A DNA stretch of 64,000 nt from Herpetosiphon llansteffanensis (GTDB taxonomy: Bacteria; Chloroflexota; Chloroflexia; Chloroflexales; Herpetosiphonaceae): the NCBI RefSeq assembly GCF_003205875.1, contig NZ_PUBZ01000082.1, positions 43,040 to 107,039 of the forward strand, in the 5' to 3' direction. Both the position numbers and the translations under genes were made by a program. Positions 44,324 to 53,523 of the stretch are shown here, one piece after another. A model generated the notes under the pieces. The model was not told the origin of the DNA. It was given only the letters and a program-made list of their open reading frames with translations, and ran no database searches. Numbering within the stretch: the first letter of the stretch is position 1; each line of letters opens with the position of its first letter.

Positions 44324-45228
44324 AACGATTGATCCTCACTGGAGATCACGCGAACTTCTAATTCAAGTTCGATGCCAAATTGTTTTAATACTTCAGTTTG
44401 GGCATACTCGGCCACGCGCAAAATATCGCTCGCCGTTGCCCCGCCAAGATTCAAAATATAGTTAGCATGTTTTTCGGCAATTTGGGCCGCGCCCATACGA
44501 AAGCCTTTCAAGCCAGCAGCATCGATCAAGCGGCCTGCGGTGGTGTTGGCTGGGTTTTTAAACACCGAGCCACACGATGAGCCAGCAGGCGTGCGTTGCT
44601 TGCGACCTTCGGCAATCTCGGCCATTGTGCTGGCAATGCGCGTTGGATCGTCGCGCCAAGCAGTGAGCACAGCATCAAGCACATACGGAATGCGCGTGGT
44701 TGGCCGATTGGCTGCCAGTCGCTTGAGTTGGCTAGTGCGATAATCGAACTGAAAATCTGCCGCCGACCACTCGACAATTTGATTATCGGGCATTAAGAGG
44801 CGGGCCGATTGCAGGTGTTTGGCAGTTTCGCCGCCATAGCAGCCAGCATTGCCATAAATTGCCCCGCCGATTGTGCCAGGCAAGCCTTCGGCCCATTCAA
44901 GGCCAGCAATACCCTGCGCCGCCAAACGGCGTACCGTGCCAGCAGTCGGCGCGCCAGCTTGCACATGAATCGTCAGTTGATCACCATGCTCTTGCAGTTC
45001 AAAGCCAGTTGCGCGATTGCGAATGACCAAGCCATTCCAGCCTGCATCGCTCATCAGCATATTCGAGCCGCCACCAAGCATAAAAATTGGCACTTGCTGG
45101 CGTTCGGCCCATTGCACAGCCTCAATTTGTTGCTCAGGGCTGGTTACATTAACAAAATAACGCGCTGGGCCACCAATCCGCCAAGCGGTGTAGGGGGCAA
45201 GTGGCTCGTTTTCGCGAAGGTCGATCAT
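44320..45228 (-). CDS. murB: UDP-N-acetylenolpyruvoylglucosamine reductase
   Basis: 302 aa FAD enzyme of UDP-MurNAc synthesis. FAD-binding segments [29 protein letters not shown] and [18 protein letters not shown]. The catalytic Ser is in the GSVFKNP loop, and the C-terminal [15 protein letters not shown] is of the short type IIb form. The start is 2 bp from the TPR gene stop. Confidence 0.96.
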   Translation of the reverse strand: MIDLRENEPLAPYTAWRIGGPARYFVNVTSPEQQIEAVQWAERQQVPIFMLGGGSNMLMSDAGWNGLVIRNRATGFELQEHGDQLTIHVQAGAPTAGTVRRLAAQGIAGLEWAEGLPGTIGGAIYGNAGCYGGETAKHLQSARLLMPDNQIVEWSAADFQFDYRTSQLKRLAANRPTTRIPYVLDAVLTAWRDDPTRIASTMAEIAEGRKQRTPAGSSCGSVFKNPANTTAGRLIDAAGLKGFRMGAAQIAEKHANYILNLGGATASDILRVAEYAQTEVLKQFGIELELEVRVISSEDQSL

Positions 45229-45230
45229 GC

Positions 45231-46511
45231 TTAAACCTGCATTCCTAAAGTGCGCAAGCGTTCACGCAAGCGCTTTTGTTCATCGTAATGGCCAAGCCCT
45301 TGGCGCAACAAAAAGGCAGTATGCCAATGTTTGCCCGCGTCGTGACGATCATTCCATTCGTAGGCCAAATCGCCCAAACGCTCACTGGCCAAGGCAATTC
45401 CAACCGTATCGCCCAATTGCTGGGCATTGGTCAGCGCAACATTGTAGCTGGTGCTCGCCGAGCCATAATCTGCTTGCGCTCGGTAGGCATCGCCCAAACG
45501 ATTATGCAGCATAATTTGGCCAACCCCTTGCGAGCGACGATCCTCGTATTGCAAGGCTTTGAGAAACGAGTCAACTGCGGTCTGATAATCGCCGCGGGCA
45601 TGGTGAATAACACCCATCACGGTGTAGGCGCGAGCCGTACCCACAGCATCGTGCAACTTTTCGCGCAGCATCAGACTTTCTGCTTGGCAACGCAGCGCTT
45701 GATCCAAATCGTTTAATTCGAGATACGAAAGCGCCAATTTCTCGTGCACAATCGCCACACCCAACGTGCCAGGCAGATGCTCCTCGATTTCCAAGGCGCG
45801 GGTGTAATAATCGGCGGCCTGTTGGCCTGAGCCAATCAAACGATAGACATCGCCAATACTTGTGATAATTTTAGCGATTGTTAGCCGATCGTCAATCACC
45901 GCTCCGCGTGCTTGGGCGGCGTTATACAGGTGAATTGCCTCGGTATGGCGGCCTTGCAGTTGCTCGGTTTTGCCAAGGTGCAACAACGCTTCTGCTTCAA
46001 GCGGCAGATTGTTGGTTGTGCGGGCCAAATCGAGCGCGCGTTTGAGCGTTTGCTCGGCGTTAGCAAAATCACGTAATGCTCGTTGCGAGCGACCCAAAGC
46101 CACCAACGAACCGCCTTCAATCTGCACCGATTGAGCGGCGCGGGCCAAGGTCAACAGCTGCTGCGCATAATACAAAGCATCGTCGTGATTGCCCGCCCAA
46201 TCGAGTACCGTCCAGGCCAAGCTATAGGCGCGCAGGGCAAAATTGGCTCGTTGCTCCTCGGCCAAGCGGCTCAGATAATCCAAAGCCCGCTCGCACCAAA
46301 CCCGAGCATCGGCGATATTATGTTGAGCAATAACGCTTTCAGCCTGATCAAGTGCCGCGTTGATTGCGTCGGGCCATTCGCAGGCCAATGCTAAATGCCA
46401 TGCCATAATTCCATCCAAGCCTTCAGGCCGACCAATTTGCTCGGCGTAAAGTTGACGCAACCGATCTGCTGCATCACGATGAAATTGGCGATACGCAGCA
46501 TCAGCAATCAT
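45231..46511 (-). CDS. TPR-repeat protein embedded in the dcw cluster
   Basis: 426 aa soluble protein with GAGGTGA upstream. The first ~60 residues (YRQFHRDAADRLRQLYAEQI, then WHLALACEW) resemble the short helical lead-in seen before TPRs in large ATPase regulators. The rest is a run of 8-9 TPR-like units of the 40-residue LGN/GPSM2 type (for example MLHNRLGDAYRAQADYGSAS and VHEKLALSYLELNDLDQAL). No enzymatic or membrane domain. It lies 4 bp after murC and 2 bp before murB, so it is co-transcribed with cell-wall genes. An interaction scaffold for Mur enzymes or the divisome is a natural guess, not evidence. Confidence 0.88.
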   Translation of the reverse strand: MIADAAYRQFHRDAADRLRQLYAEQIGRPEGLDGIMAWHLALACEWPDAINAALDQAESVIAQHNIADARVWCERALDYLSRLAEEQRANFALRAYSLAWTVLDWAGNHDDALYYAQQLLTLARAAQSVQIEGGSLVALGRSQRALRDFANAEQTLKRALDLARTTNNLPLEAEALLHLGKTEQLQGRHTEAIHLYNAAQARGAVIDDRLTIAKIITSIGDVYRLIGSGQQAADYYTRALEIEEHLPGTLGVAIVHEKLALSYLELNDLDQALRCQAESLMLREKLHDAVGTARAYTVMGVIHHARGDYQTAVDSFLKALQYEDRRSQGVGQIMLHNRLGDAYRAQADYGSASTSYNVALTNAQQLGDTVGIALASERLGDLAYEWNDRHDAGKHWHTAFLLRQGLGHYDEQKRLRERLRTLGMQV

Positions 46512-46515
46512 CGAA

Positions 46516-47847
46516 TCACCTCAGCGCCGCCACCAACCGCTCGCCAACCGAAACTCCATCGCCAGCTCCCAAGGTCAACACTACATCGCCAGCCTGCACA
46601 TCGTGGAATAATTGTTCAAAGGCTTGGTTCAAATCGCCGACTGCTAGCGCATTTGGATGCTGCATGCCAGCCACAATCTGCGCCGTTGGATCGCCCTTGC
46701 CAGTTTCGCGTGCCCCATACACCGCGCCAATGCGCACCAAATCAGCTTGCTCAAAAGCTGTCTGAAATTCAGCCAAAAACGCTTCTAGGCGGCTGAAGGT
46801 GTGCGGCTGAAAATAGGCCACAATCCGTTGCTCAGGGAAACGTGCTCGGGCTGCTGCAAGGGTCGCCCGAATTTCTGCAGGATGATGGGCATAATCATCA
46901 AATACCCGTACATTGCCAACTTGGCCTTTTGGCTCGAAGCGCCGCGCCGCCCCTTGATAGTGGCCAATTGCCGCGACCGCTGCCGCGAGATCCACCCCAT
47001 AGGCATGAGCCGCAGCTAAAGCTAACAAGGCATTTTGCACATTATGCAGCCCAGCAACTCCCAGTTGGACAGCGATTGGCTCGGACACAGGGCTAATTAG
47101 ATCAAAAAGCATGCCATCGGGCGTTGCTTGAACCGCCGTTGCCCGCCAAGCGTTGTGCTCAGCCAACCCACAGCGAATCGCTGCAACATCGGCCAGCACT
47201 CGTTGCGTGCCAGCATCATCGCCGCAGAGCACCAAGGTTTGCAGGCTTGGCTTGGTGGCAAACTCAAGAAAGGCCGCATCATACGAAGCTTGGCTGGGAT
47301 AAATATCAACATGATCCCAATCGAGATTGGTAATAATGCCAATCGTTGGGTCAAGCGCCAAAAAGGTGCGCGCATATTCATCGGCTTCAAGCACCAACGG
47401 CCCTTGACCCCAAGCGGCGCTGGCTCCCAAAGCTGGCACTTCGGCTCCAATCAAAAAGCCTGGTGTATAGCCAGCATGCTTAAAAATAACTGCCAACATT
47501 GCAGTAGTGGTGGTTTTGCCATGGGTTCCTGTAATCGCCAAGGTTGGGCGCTCAGCACTCCATTCGCGCCAAAGATCGTGACGGGTTAGCACCGGAATTG
47601 CTGCTTGGCGGGCGGCCACCAGCTCAACGTGGTCGAGTGGCAAGGCCGAGGTAACCAGCAGGCGATCGATGCCGTCGATATGGCTTGGATCATGGCCAAT
47701 TTCAATCTGCACGCCGTGGTCGGCAAGGCGCTTAGTTGCAGCATTGGCAGCGCGATCGCAGCCTGAAACCTGATCGCCACGCTCCACGAGGATCGTCGCA
47801 ATCGAACTCATCCCTGAACCACCAATTCCAACAATGTGCGTATGCAC
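46516..47847 (-). CDS. murC: UDP-N-acetylmuramate--L-alanine ligase
   Basis: 443 aa from GTG 47847, chosen because AAGGAG is 6 nt upstream and the protein then begins VHTHIVGIGGSGMSSIA; the upstream open frame is spurious. ATP site GTHGKTTTTAML, central ligase motif EADEYARTFLAL, C-terminal DDYAHHPAEI. Adds L-Ala to UDP-MurNAc. Preceded by an attenuator-like hairpin and a heptamer inverted repeat. Confidence 0.97.
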   Translation of the reverse strand: MHTHIVGIGGSGMSSIATILVERGDQVSGCDRAANAATKRLADHGVQIEIGHDPSHIDGIDRLLVTSALPLDHVELVAARQAAIPVLTRHDLWREWSAERPTLAITGTHGKTTTTAMLAVIFKHAGYTPGFLIGAEVPALGASAAWGQGPLVLEADEYARTFLALDPTIGIITNLDWDHVDIYPSQASYDAAFLEFATKPSLQTLVLCGDDAGTQRVLADVAAIRCGLAEHNAWRATAVQATPDGMLFDLISPVSEPIAVQLGVAGLHNVQNALLALAAAHAYGVDLAAAVAAIGHYQGAARRFEPKGQVGNVRVFDDYAHHPAEIRATLAAARARFPEQRIVAYFQPHTFSRLEAFLAEFQTAFEQADLVRIGAVYGARETGKGDPTAQIVAGMQHPNALAVGDLNQAFEQLFHDVQAGDVVLTLGAGDGVSVGERLVAALR

Positions 47848-47885
47848 CAGCGACTCCTTAAAAAAGCCAGATAAAAACAGCAGAA

Positions 47886-47911
47886 ACGCTGAGATCGACG
47901 ATTCCCAGCGT
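47886..47911 (-). terminator. Hairpin with T-tracts upstream of murC
   Basis: ACGCTG/CAGCGT outer stem (47886-47891 with 47906-47911) plus an inner GAATCG/CGATTC-like stem with a one-base bulge. On the minus strand it is followed by T-rich DNA (TTTTT, then TTTTTT) before the murC ribosome-binding site. It could end the murG/CvpA-like transcript or attenuate murC. Confidence 0.45.
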
Positions 47912-47926
47912 CCCCAAGCATTTTTC

Positions 47927-48003
47927 AGAACATAGAACATAGAGCATAGAGCATAATCGATGAATAAACGTTGCTATGTTCTATGTTCTTTGCTCTATGC
48001 TCT
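47927..48003. repeat. Heptamer repeats in inverted orientation upstream of murC
   Basis: AGAACAT/AGAGCAT heptamers at 47927-47955 face their complement (ATGTTCT/ATGCTCT) at 47974-48003. The two arms can pair with four mismatches over 28 positions. Same modules as at about 5988-6009 and 27189-27275. Confidence 0.75.
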
Positions 48004-48008
48004 CCTTG

Positions 48009-48641
48009 TTACTCCCGCATTCGGGGTAGTCGGAAGAACGTTACAATCAACACGACCAAAAAGAGCAAGGCAAAGATGGTTGGCAAATTGTCCTTGAGGG
48101 CATTTTGCTGCGAAATTGACGAGACGGTGATGCCAACGCCCTCATCAAAGGGCAAATTAGCGCCCTCTTTGTCGTAGGCAATCCAAAAATCGAGCAAGCG
48201 TGAAAGCACAATATACGAATTCAACACGCCTACGCCGACCCCAATAACCCGTCCACCGCGACTTACTTCATCGCGACTGCCAATCGCCGAGCCAATCACA
48301 TACGAAAGAATGACCCCGATGATAAACGAAATTGCCCGAAAATTCTCAAAATTCTCGCTATCGATAAAGGGTGAGCGTTCGCCGCTTTCGCCGCCAAACA
48401 ACGCATTAATAAACACCGCAAAGGCATTGATAATCCGATTCAGCAGCCCAGCCATGTTTTCGGCAACCGTTGGGTTGGCAAACAACACCAATGAGAAAAT
48501 GAGCCCGACCGTGGTAATGGCCTCTTCCTTCCAGCCGCGCCGCCAGCCAAAGAAGCCTGCGATTGGAAAAATCACAAGCATCAACAGCTGCAAAAAGCTA
48601 AACTGGATCGATTGTTGCAAGAGGATCACTCGAAACGACAT
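48009..48641 (-). CDS. CvpA-like membrane protein
   Basis: 210 aa from ATG 48641, with GGAGG 9 nt upstream. Four hydrophobic segments: LQLLMLVIFPIAGFFGWRRG, ITTVGLIFSLVLFA, ISFIIGVILSYVIGSAIG, and a C-terminal IFALLFLVVLIVTFF. The FGWRRGWKEE turn after helix 1 and the GVGVGVLNSYIVLSRLLDF helix resemble the CvpA (colicin V production) family, though similarity is modest. Gene lies 5 bp after murG and before murC, an unusual position. Confidence 0.6.
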   Translation of the reverse strand: MSFRVILLQQSIQFSFLQLLMLVIFPIAGFFGWRRGWKEEAITTVGLIFSLVLFANPTVAENMAGLLNRIINAFAVFINALFGGESGERSPFIDSENFENFRAISFIIGVILSYVIGSAIGSRDEVSRGGRVIGVGVGVLNSYIVLSRLLDFWIAYDKEGANLPFDEGVGITVSSISQQNALKDNLPTIFALLFLVVLIVTFFRLPRMRE

Positions 48642-48646
48642 ACGCT

Positions 48647-50005
48647 TTAGCCTCCTCGGGCAAGCGCCAGCCATTCGCTGGCAAGCCGCGCCCCTGCGTC
48701 TGGTTGGGCAAGGCTGGCACTGCGTTGCGCCATCGTTTGTAAACGCTCAGGGCTACTCAGCACTGCCGAGAGTTCGCGCCACAAACGGCCTTGGGTTGGC
48801 TCTCCAGAGCCTAGCATTGCCTCATCGGGAATGCTAATTGCTGCGCCACGGTCGGCTAGGGCAGCAGCGTTGTATTCTTGCTTCACCATCGTCAAAGGCA
48901 CCAAAATCGAACCAATGCCTGCGGCGGGTAGTTCGGCCATCGTCGAAGCGCCAGCCCGACTTAACGCAAAATCTGCTGCGCCAAATGCCGCGCTCATTGA
49001 GCGTTCAGCATCGGCATGCAGATATGGGTAAAGATGATAACGGCTGGCACGTTCAGGGCTGAGCTTGGCCTGCGCCTCACGCAACCATGTTTCATCACCA
49101 TTCCGTCCGCAAACATGCACGACCTGCGCTAATTCTAACAGATCGCTTAAGAGCGCGGCAACAGCCTGATTAATCGAGCGTGCGCCCCTGCTGCCACCAT
49201 AAACCAAGAGCACTGGCAGTTGATCATTCAGGCCAAATAGCGCCCGACAAGCGGCTTTATCTTGATTAAACACCTCACCGCGCACCGGATAGCCAGTTTC
49301 GACCACCTTGTGCGCTGGCAAATAGCGCTTGGAATCATCAAAGGTTACAGCAATGCGGGTAGCTAAACGCGCCAACACCCGTCCCGCCCAACCAGGCACA
49401 ATATCGGGCAAATAGAGCAACGTTGGCACACGTTCAAGCGCCGCCGCCACAAACAGCGGCACACACACATAGCCGCCAGTGCCCAAAATTGCTGCTGGCC
49501 GTTCGCGACGCAACAAACTACGGGCAGCCAGCACGCCTTTGATCAAGACTCCAGCATTTTTCAGCATCTGAATTGGGTTGCGTCCACGCATAGCTGCAGC
49601 TGGCAAGCCAACAAACGGAATTGTGCTCTCGCGCTTGACCAAATCGCCTTCCATGCCATCAACTGAGCCAATATAGCGCAGTTGCGGCTTAACGTTGGCG
49701 TTGATTACGCCGGCGCTGCTCGATCCGTTCGCGGGCAGTACTGCCGTTGATTGGCTGGCTGACCAAGGTTTTGCGTTGTTTGGGCTTGCGCCAAGCGATG
49801 AGTCGCTTGGATTCGTCTGCTGGTTTGCGCCATGTGCCGCCGAGGGAATTGCCGATGGCGAAGCTGCTTGCTCGCTGAGCTTCTTCAGGGCGCTGGCTAC
49901 GGCCAAAGCCGGATACACGTGGCCGCCCGTGCCACCGCCGCACAGCATCAGCAGCGGCGACCACTCGTGGTCGGAGTTGGCCAATTGTGGGGATGGAGAG
50001 TTCAT
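48647..50005 (-). CDS. murG: UDP-GlcNAc:undecaprenyl-PP-MurNAc-pentapeptide transferase with a low-complexity insertion
   Basis: 452 aa, about 90 longer than usual. GGGTGGHVYPALAVA at 23-37 fixes the N-terminus, and GAGGAA precedes ATG 50005, so the start lies within ftsW. Residues about 43-106 are a Ser/Ala/Asn/Pro/Gln-rich insertion between the first helix and LRYIGSVDGMEGDLV, where normal MurG has no insert. The glycosyltransferase-28 C-terminal domain is intact (VYGGSRGARSINQAV, DFALSRAGASTMAELPAAG, KQEYNAAALADRGAA). The first 105 codons overlap the 3' end of ftsW in another frame, and the insertion ends where ftsW stops. Converts lipid I to lipid II. Confidence 0.95.
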   Translation of the reverse strand: MNSPSPQLANSDHEWSPLLMLCGGGTGGHVYPALAVASALKKLSEQAASPSAIPSAAHGANQQTNPSDSSLGASPNNAKPWSASQSTAVLPANGSSSAGVINANVKPQLRYIGSVDGMEGDLVKRESTIPFVGLPAAAMRGRNPIQMLKNAGVLIKGVLAARSLLRRERPAAILGTGGYVCVPLFVAAALERVPTLLYLPDIVPGWAGRVLARLATRIAVTFDDSKRYLPAHKVVETGYPVRGEVFNQDKAACRALFGLNDQLPVLLVYGGSRGARSINQAVAALLSDLLELAQVVHVCGRNGDETWLREAQAKLSPERASRYHLYPYLHADAERSMSAAFGAADFALSRAGASTMAELPAAGIGSILVPLTMVKQEYNAAALADRGAAISIPDEAMLGSGEPTQGRLWRELSAVLSSPERLQTMAQRSASLAQPDAGARLASEWLALARGG

Positions 50006-51131
50006 TGGTTTGTTCCTCAGCCCGTTTCAACGGCGCATAACGGGTAACACTCAGCAGCAAGCCCGCCGCAATCATGGTCATCATCAACGATGAACCACCA
50101 TAGGAAATAAATGGCAGTGTAATGCCGGTAAACGGAATTACGGTGGTTACCACGGCAATATTAATCAGCGCTTGAACGACGAGCCATGTCGTCACGCCAA
50201 CTGCAATCAGTGCGCCAAATGGGTCGAGCGAGCGCGAGGCAATGCGGAAGCCACGCACCGCCAGCACAATAAATGCTGCCAGCACCAAGCCTGCGCCAAT
50301 AATGCCCAATTCTTCGCCAATCACCGCATAAATTGCATCGGTATGGGCAAAGGGCAACCAGAAAAATTTCTGGCGGCTTTGGCCCAAGCCAACACCAGTC
50401 CAGCCACCAGAGCCAAGCGCATACAAGGCGTGAATTGGTTGGTAGCCACCGTCGCGGGGATAGCTGAAGGGATCTTGCCAAACCAACACCCGCAAGGCAC
50501 GATAACCCGCCGATTGAATTGCCGTCCAGCCAACCAGCGTGGTAATGCTGGCGGCAATTCCTAAGTGGGTCAAGCTGGCCCCAGAGGTAAACAAAATCGC
50601 GGCACTGATCACCACAATCACAATCGTGGTACTCATATTTGGTTGCAACAGCACCAAGCCCGCCAATAGCCCAAGCATAATCCCAAATGGCAACAGCCCA
50701 GTCACAAATTGGCGAATTTTCGAGCCACGCCGCGAAAGCCAGTCGGCAAAATAAATAATTGCCGCAAACTTGGCAACCTCGCTTGGCTGCATCCCGATTG
50801 GCCCAATATTAATCCAGCGGCTGGCACCGTTGACCTTGGTAATATGTTCGGGCAACAGCAACACCAACAACAGCAAAAAGAGCGTCAGCGCCATCAAGGG
50901 CAACGAAAAACGCCGTAACTTGCGATAATCGAAGCGCATTGTCACAACCATTGCCACAATGCCAGCAATTGCCCACATGGTTTGGCGCAAAACCCAATAG
51001 ACCGAAGAATCGTACTCGGCATAGGCCACATAGAACGATGAGCTATAGACCATCACTAGCCCAAACGCAACTAGGCCGACCACAAGGGCTAGCAACATTC
51101 CATCAGGTTTTCGCGGAACTCGATCGTTCAT
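49689..51131 (-). CDS. ftsW: Lipid II polymerase FtsW (SEDS) with a basic C-terminal tail overlapping murG
   Basis: 480 aa from ATG 51131 with GGAGG 6 nt upstream; upstream in-frame starts fall inside the rhomboid gene. Ten membrane helices with SEDS hallmarks: NGASRWINIGPIGMQPSE, PMSYGG-type PFISYGGSSLMMT near the last helix, and GIIGAGLVLAAFI. After the last helix (about residue 370) there is a 105-residue tail rich in Arg/Lys/Gln/Ser (RRWHGRPRVSGFGRSQ to ERIEQRRRNQRQR), encoded in the 317 nt shared with murG. Such a tail is much longer than in typical FtsW and is probably cytoplasmic. Confidence 0.95.
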   Translation of the reverse strand: MNDRVPRKPDGMLLALVVGLVAFGLVMVYSSSFYVAYAEYDSSVYWVLRQTMWAIAGIVAMVVTMRFDYRKLRRFSLPLMALTLFLLLLVLLLPEHITKVNGASRWINIGPIGMQPSEVAKFAAIIYFADWLSRRGSKIRQFVTGLLPFGIMLGLLAGLVLLQPNMSTTIVIVVISAAILFTSGASLTHLGIAASITTLVGWTAIQSAGYRALRVLVWQDPFSYPRDGGYQPIHALYALGSGGWTGVGLGQSRQKFFWLPFAHTDAIYAVIGEELGIIGAGLVLAAFIVLAVRGFRIASRSLDPFGALIAVGVTTWLVVQALINIAVVTTVIPFTGITLPFISYGGSSLMMTMIAAGLLLSVTRYAPLKRAEEQTNELSIPTIGQLRPRVVAAADAVRRWHGRPRVSGFGRSQRPEEAQRASSFAIGNSLGGTWRKPADESKRLIAWRKPKQRKTLVSQPINGSTARERIEQRRRNQRQR

Positions 51132-51147
51132 GCCGACCTCCAACCGT

Positions 51148-52011
51148 CTAACGGGCACTCTGTATCCATGCTTGATAGAAATTTTCCAGCAGCGCTCTGC
51201 TGCTACTATCAGCCATGCGCTGGGTATGCACAAACCAGGTTGCACCAACCACAAAGATTAAGGCAGCAACCACACTCAGCCAACGAATTGGCGCAGGCGC
51301 TCGGGCCTCAATGCGCGGCTTAAACCAATCGGCAATATAGGCCAAGCGTGGAGCCAAAGCATAGCCCAGCGCCAAACCCATCACCATGCCACCGATGTGG
51401 GCGTAGTTATCAATCACCGATGAGAGCGATAAGCCTATGATCAGGTTAATTGCCGCCGTGCCAACCATTTGGCGCAAGTTTTGGCGAGCAAAATCGCCCA
51501 GCACGCTGCGGGCGGTCAGGAAGAAGCCAATCAAACAGCCAATCAGGCCGAAGATTGCGCCCGATGCGCCAATCGAAGGCCCGCGCAGATCGCCAAATGT
51601 ATACGAAGCCCAAGCCCCGCCAATTCCAGCGATTAGGTAAATTACGCTAAACAGCAGGCTGCCATAAAAACGCTCAACGGTTGGGCCAAGCGCATACAGG
51701 GCATACATATTGAAGCCAATATGCACCAGCCCACCATGCAGCACGGTTGCGGTCAGCAAGCGCCACCACTCGCCGCCAATATCCATCAACGGCGACCATT
51801 TAGCGCCTAATTCGATCAGCACCAGCGCATCGTTTTCGCTGCTGCCCATCACGCTCATGCCTTTGAGAATACAGACCACAAACATGATGACGTTGATCGC
51901 CATAAACACCCACGTAGCCCGTACTGGCGCACTCGGGAGTTGCACCATTACAGGCTGGCTGGGAGAATATTCAACACGCTCAGGCTCATAACCTGAATAG
52001 GGATCTTGCAT
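51148..52011 (-). CDS. Rhomboid-family intramembrane serine protease
   Basis: 287 aa. Six or seven membrane helices; catalytic Ser150 in SIGASGAIFG and His205 in DNYAHIGGMVMG form the rhomboid dyad. HGGLVHIGFNMYALYALG carries the conserved HxxxN region, and WWRLLTATVLH precedes it. N-terminal 30 residues are cytoplasmic and Pro/Ser-rich. It ends 16 bp before the ftsW start, so both are on one transcript. It may cleave a membrane-anchored divisome or cell-wall protein; the substrate is unknown. Confidence 0.92.
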   Translation of the reverse strand: MQDPYSGYEPERVEYSPSQPVMVQLPSAPVRATWVFMAINVIMFVVCILKGMSVMGSSENDALVLIELGAKWSPLMDIGGEWWRLLTATVLHGGLVHIGFNMYALYALGPTVERFYGSLLFSVIYLIAGIGGAWASYTFGDLRGPSIGASGAIFGLIGCLIGFFLTARSVLGDFARQNLRQMVGTAAINLIIGLSLSSVIDNYAHIGGMVMGLALGYALAPRLAYIADWFKPRIEARAPAPIRWLSVVAALIFVVGATWFVHTQRMADSSSRALLENFYQAWIQSAR

Positions 52012-52163
52012 AGTTTGCCAATTTCTGAGCCAATTGTAGCAATCGAACTCAATAGCGACGAAACAAGAACTTAGGCGTTTGGCAATAACCTCAATTGCAG
52101 AACCTTCACTATCGTGGCTGGTTTCGTTAATTTTGGCTATAGCCCAATTTTCCTAAATAATTT

Positions 52164-53462
52164 TTAACCTTCCGCCAATAGCCCGACAATTCGTCGGAAT
52201 TCTTCGCCACGATGGAATTCGTTGCGAAACATCCCAAAGCTCGCCGCCCCAGGCGAGAGCAAAATTGTATCGCCTGTTTCAGCCAAGCTAAAAGCTGCCC
52301 GAATTGCTTGCTCAAACGCTTGATAGCGCTCTTGCTCGCTGCCAAGCGCCGCAGACAGCGCCGGCGAACCAGTGCCATCCAAAATAATCAGCTGTTTTAA
52401 GTGGCTCGATTGCTGAATTGCTTCAACCAACGGATTCCAAGCCAGCTTTTTATCGGCCCCGCCAGCAATCAAAATCACTGGGCTGGTCATCGAATTGAGT
52501 GCAGCGGCGGCAGCGGTTGGCGTGGTCGCCGCCGTGTCGTTGATCAAGCGTACGCCATTGATTTCGCGCACCAACTCCATGCGATGCTCAACCCCAGCAA
52601 AGTGCTCGATTGCCGTGCGAATCGCTGCATCGGGAATACCATAGGCTTGGGCCAAGGCAGCAGCGGCGGCAATATTCAAGGCGTTGTGTTGGCCTTGCAA
52701 TTGCCCCATTGGCCAGCCTTCGTTGCCATCAAACCAAACCACCCGCCCTGGTGCTTCGTTCGCCCAAGTATTGACAATCAAATCGTGCTTGGGCAGCACC
52801 ACCACATCATCAGGGTTTTGATACAGAAAAATTTGCTGTTTGGCTAATCCATAATCGGCCATCGAGCCATAGCGGTCGAGATGGTCAGGTGACAAATTGG
52901 TGACACAAGCATACTCTGGGCTTAATCCGGCCTCGCCCAGCCCTTCCAACTGCCACGACGATAGCTCAAGCACCACCGGCGTTTGGGCGCTGATGCGGGG
53001 CAATTGCTCCAGGGCCGAAACCCGCAAGTTGCCAGCGACCACCGTATCGGGGTAAACCTCACGCAACATCGCCCCAGTTAGGGTGGTGGTGGTGGTTTTG
53101 CCCTTGGTTCCCGTGATGCCAATAATCGGCGCTGGACAAAGCCGAAAGAACAGCGTCATCTCCATTTCAATCGCCACGCCAGCAGCGCGGGCCAATTGCA
53201 AATAGCGCGATTCACGCGGCACGCCTGGGTTGCGAATCACCATATCAACCAGCTCAAAATCTTGGTCGCGATGTTCGCCCAACACAAACTCAACAGGCAA
53301 GTCCGCCAAGGCTGCTAAGGATGGCTGCAAAACTTCGGCGCTGCGCAGATCGGTCACAATCACATGTGCACCTTGCTCAAGCAAAAAGCGCGTGACTCCT
53401 AAGCCGCCACCATGAACACCCAAACCCATCACGGTTATTCGTTTGTTGCGTAAATCGAGCAT
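52164..53462 (-). CDS. murD: UDP-N-acetylmuramoylalanine--D-glutamate ligase
   Basis: 432 aa from ATG 53462 with AAGG upstream; the 12 extra upstream residues are unlikely. N-terminal [15 protein letters not shown] dinucleotide-like fold, ATP loop [24 protein letters not shown], and C-terminal [19 protein letters not shown], all MurD-type. Adds D-Glu to UDP-MurNAc-L-Ala. A 150-bp gap to the rhomboid gene shows nothing identifiable. Confidence 0.96.
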   Translation of the reverse strand: MLDLRNKRITVMGLGVHGGGLGVTRFLLEQGAHVIVTDLRSAEVLQPSLAALADLPVEFVLGEHRDQDFELVDMVIRNPGVPRESRYLQLARAAGVAIEMEMTLFFRLCPAPIIGITGTKGKTTTTTLTGAMLREVYPDTVVAGNLRVSALEQLPRISAQTPVVLELSSWQLEGLGEAGLSPEYACVTNLSPDHLDRYGSMADYGLAKQQIFLYQNPDDVVVLPKHDLIVNTWANEAPGRVVWFDGNEGWPMGQLQGQHNALNIAAAAALAQAYGIPDAAIRTAIEHFAGVEHRMELVREINGVRLINDTAATTPTAAAAALNSMTSPVILIAGGADKKLAWNPLVEAIQQSSHLKQLIILDGTGSPALSAALGSEQERYQAFEQAIRAAFSLAETGDTILLSPGAASFGMFRNEFHRGEEFRRIVGLLAEG

Positions 53463-53523
53463 GCCATGCCTTACTTTGCTAAATGCCCTGCGATTCAATC
53501 AAACCGAATCAATCAGCCGTGGC

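Noticed and set aside
47848..47940. Extra 31 N-terminal residues on MurC
   Set aside because: The upstream frame lacks a ribosome-binding site, whereas GTG 47847 has AAGGAG and matches the MurC N-terminus.
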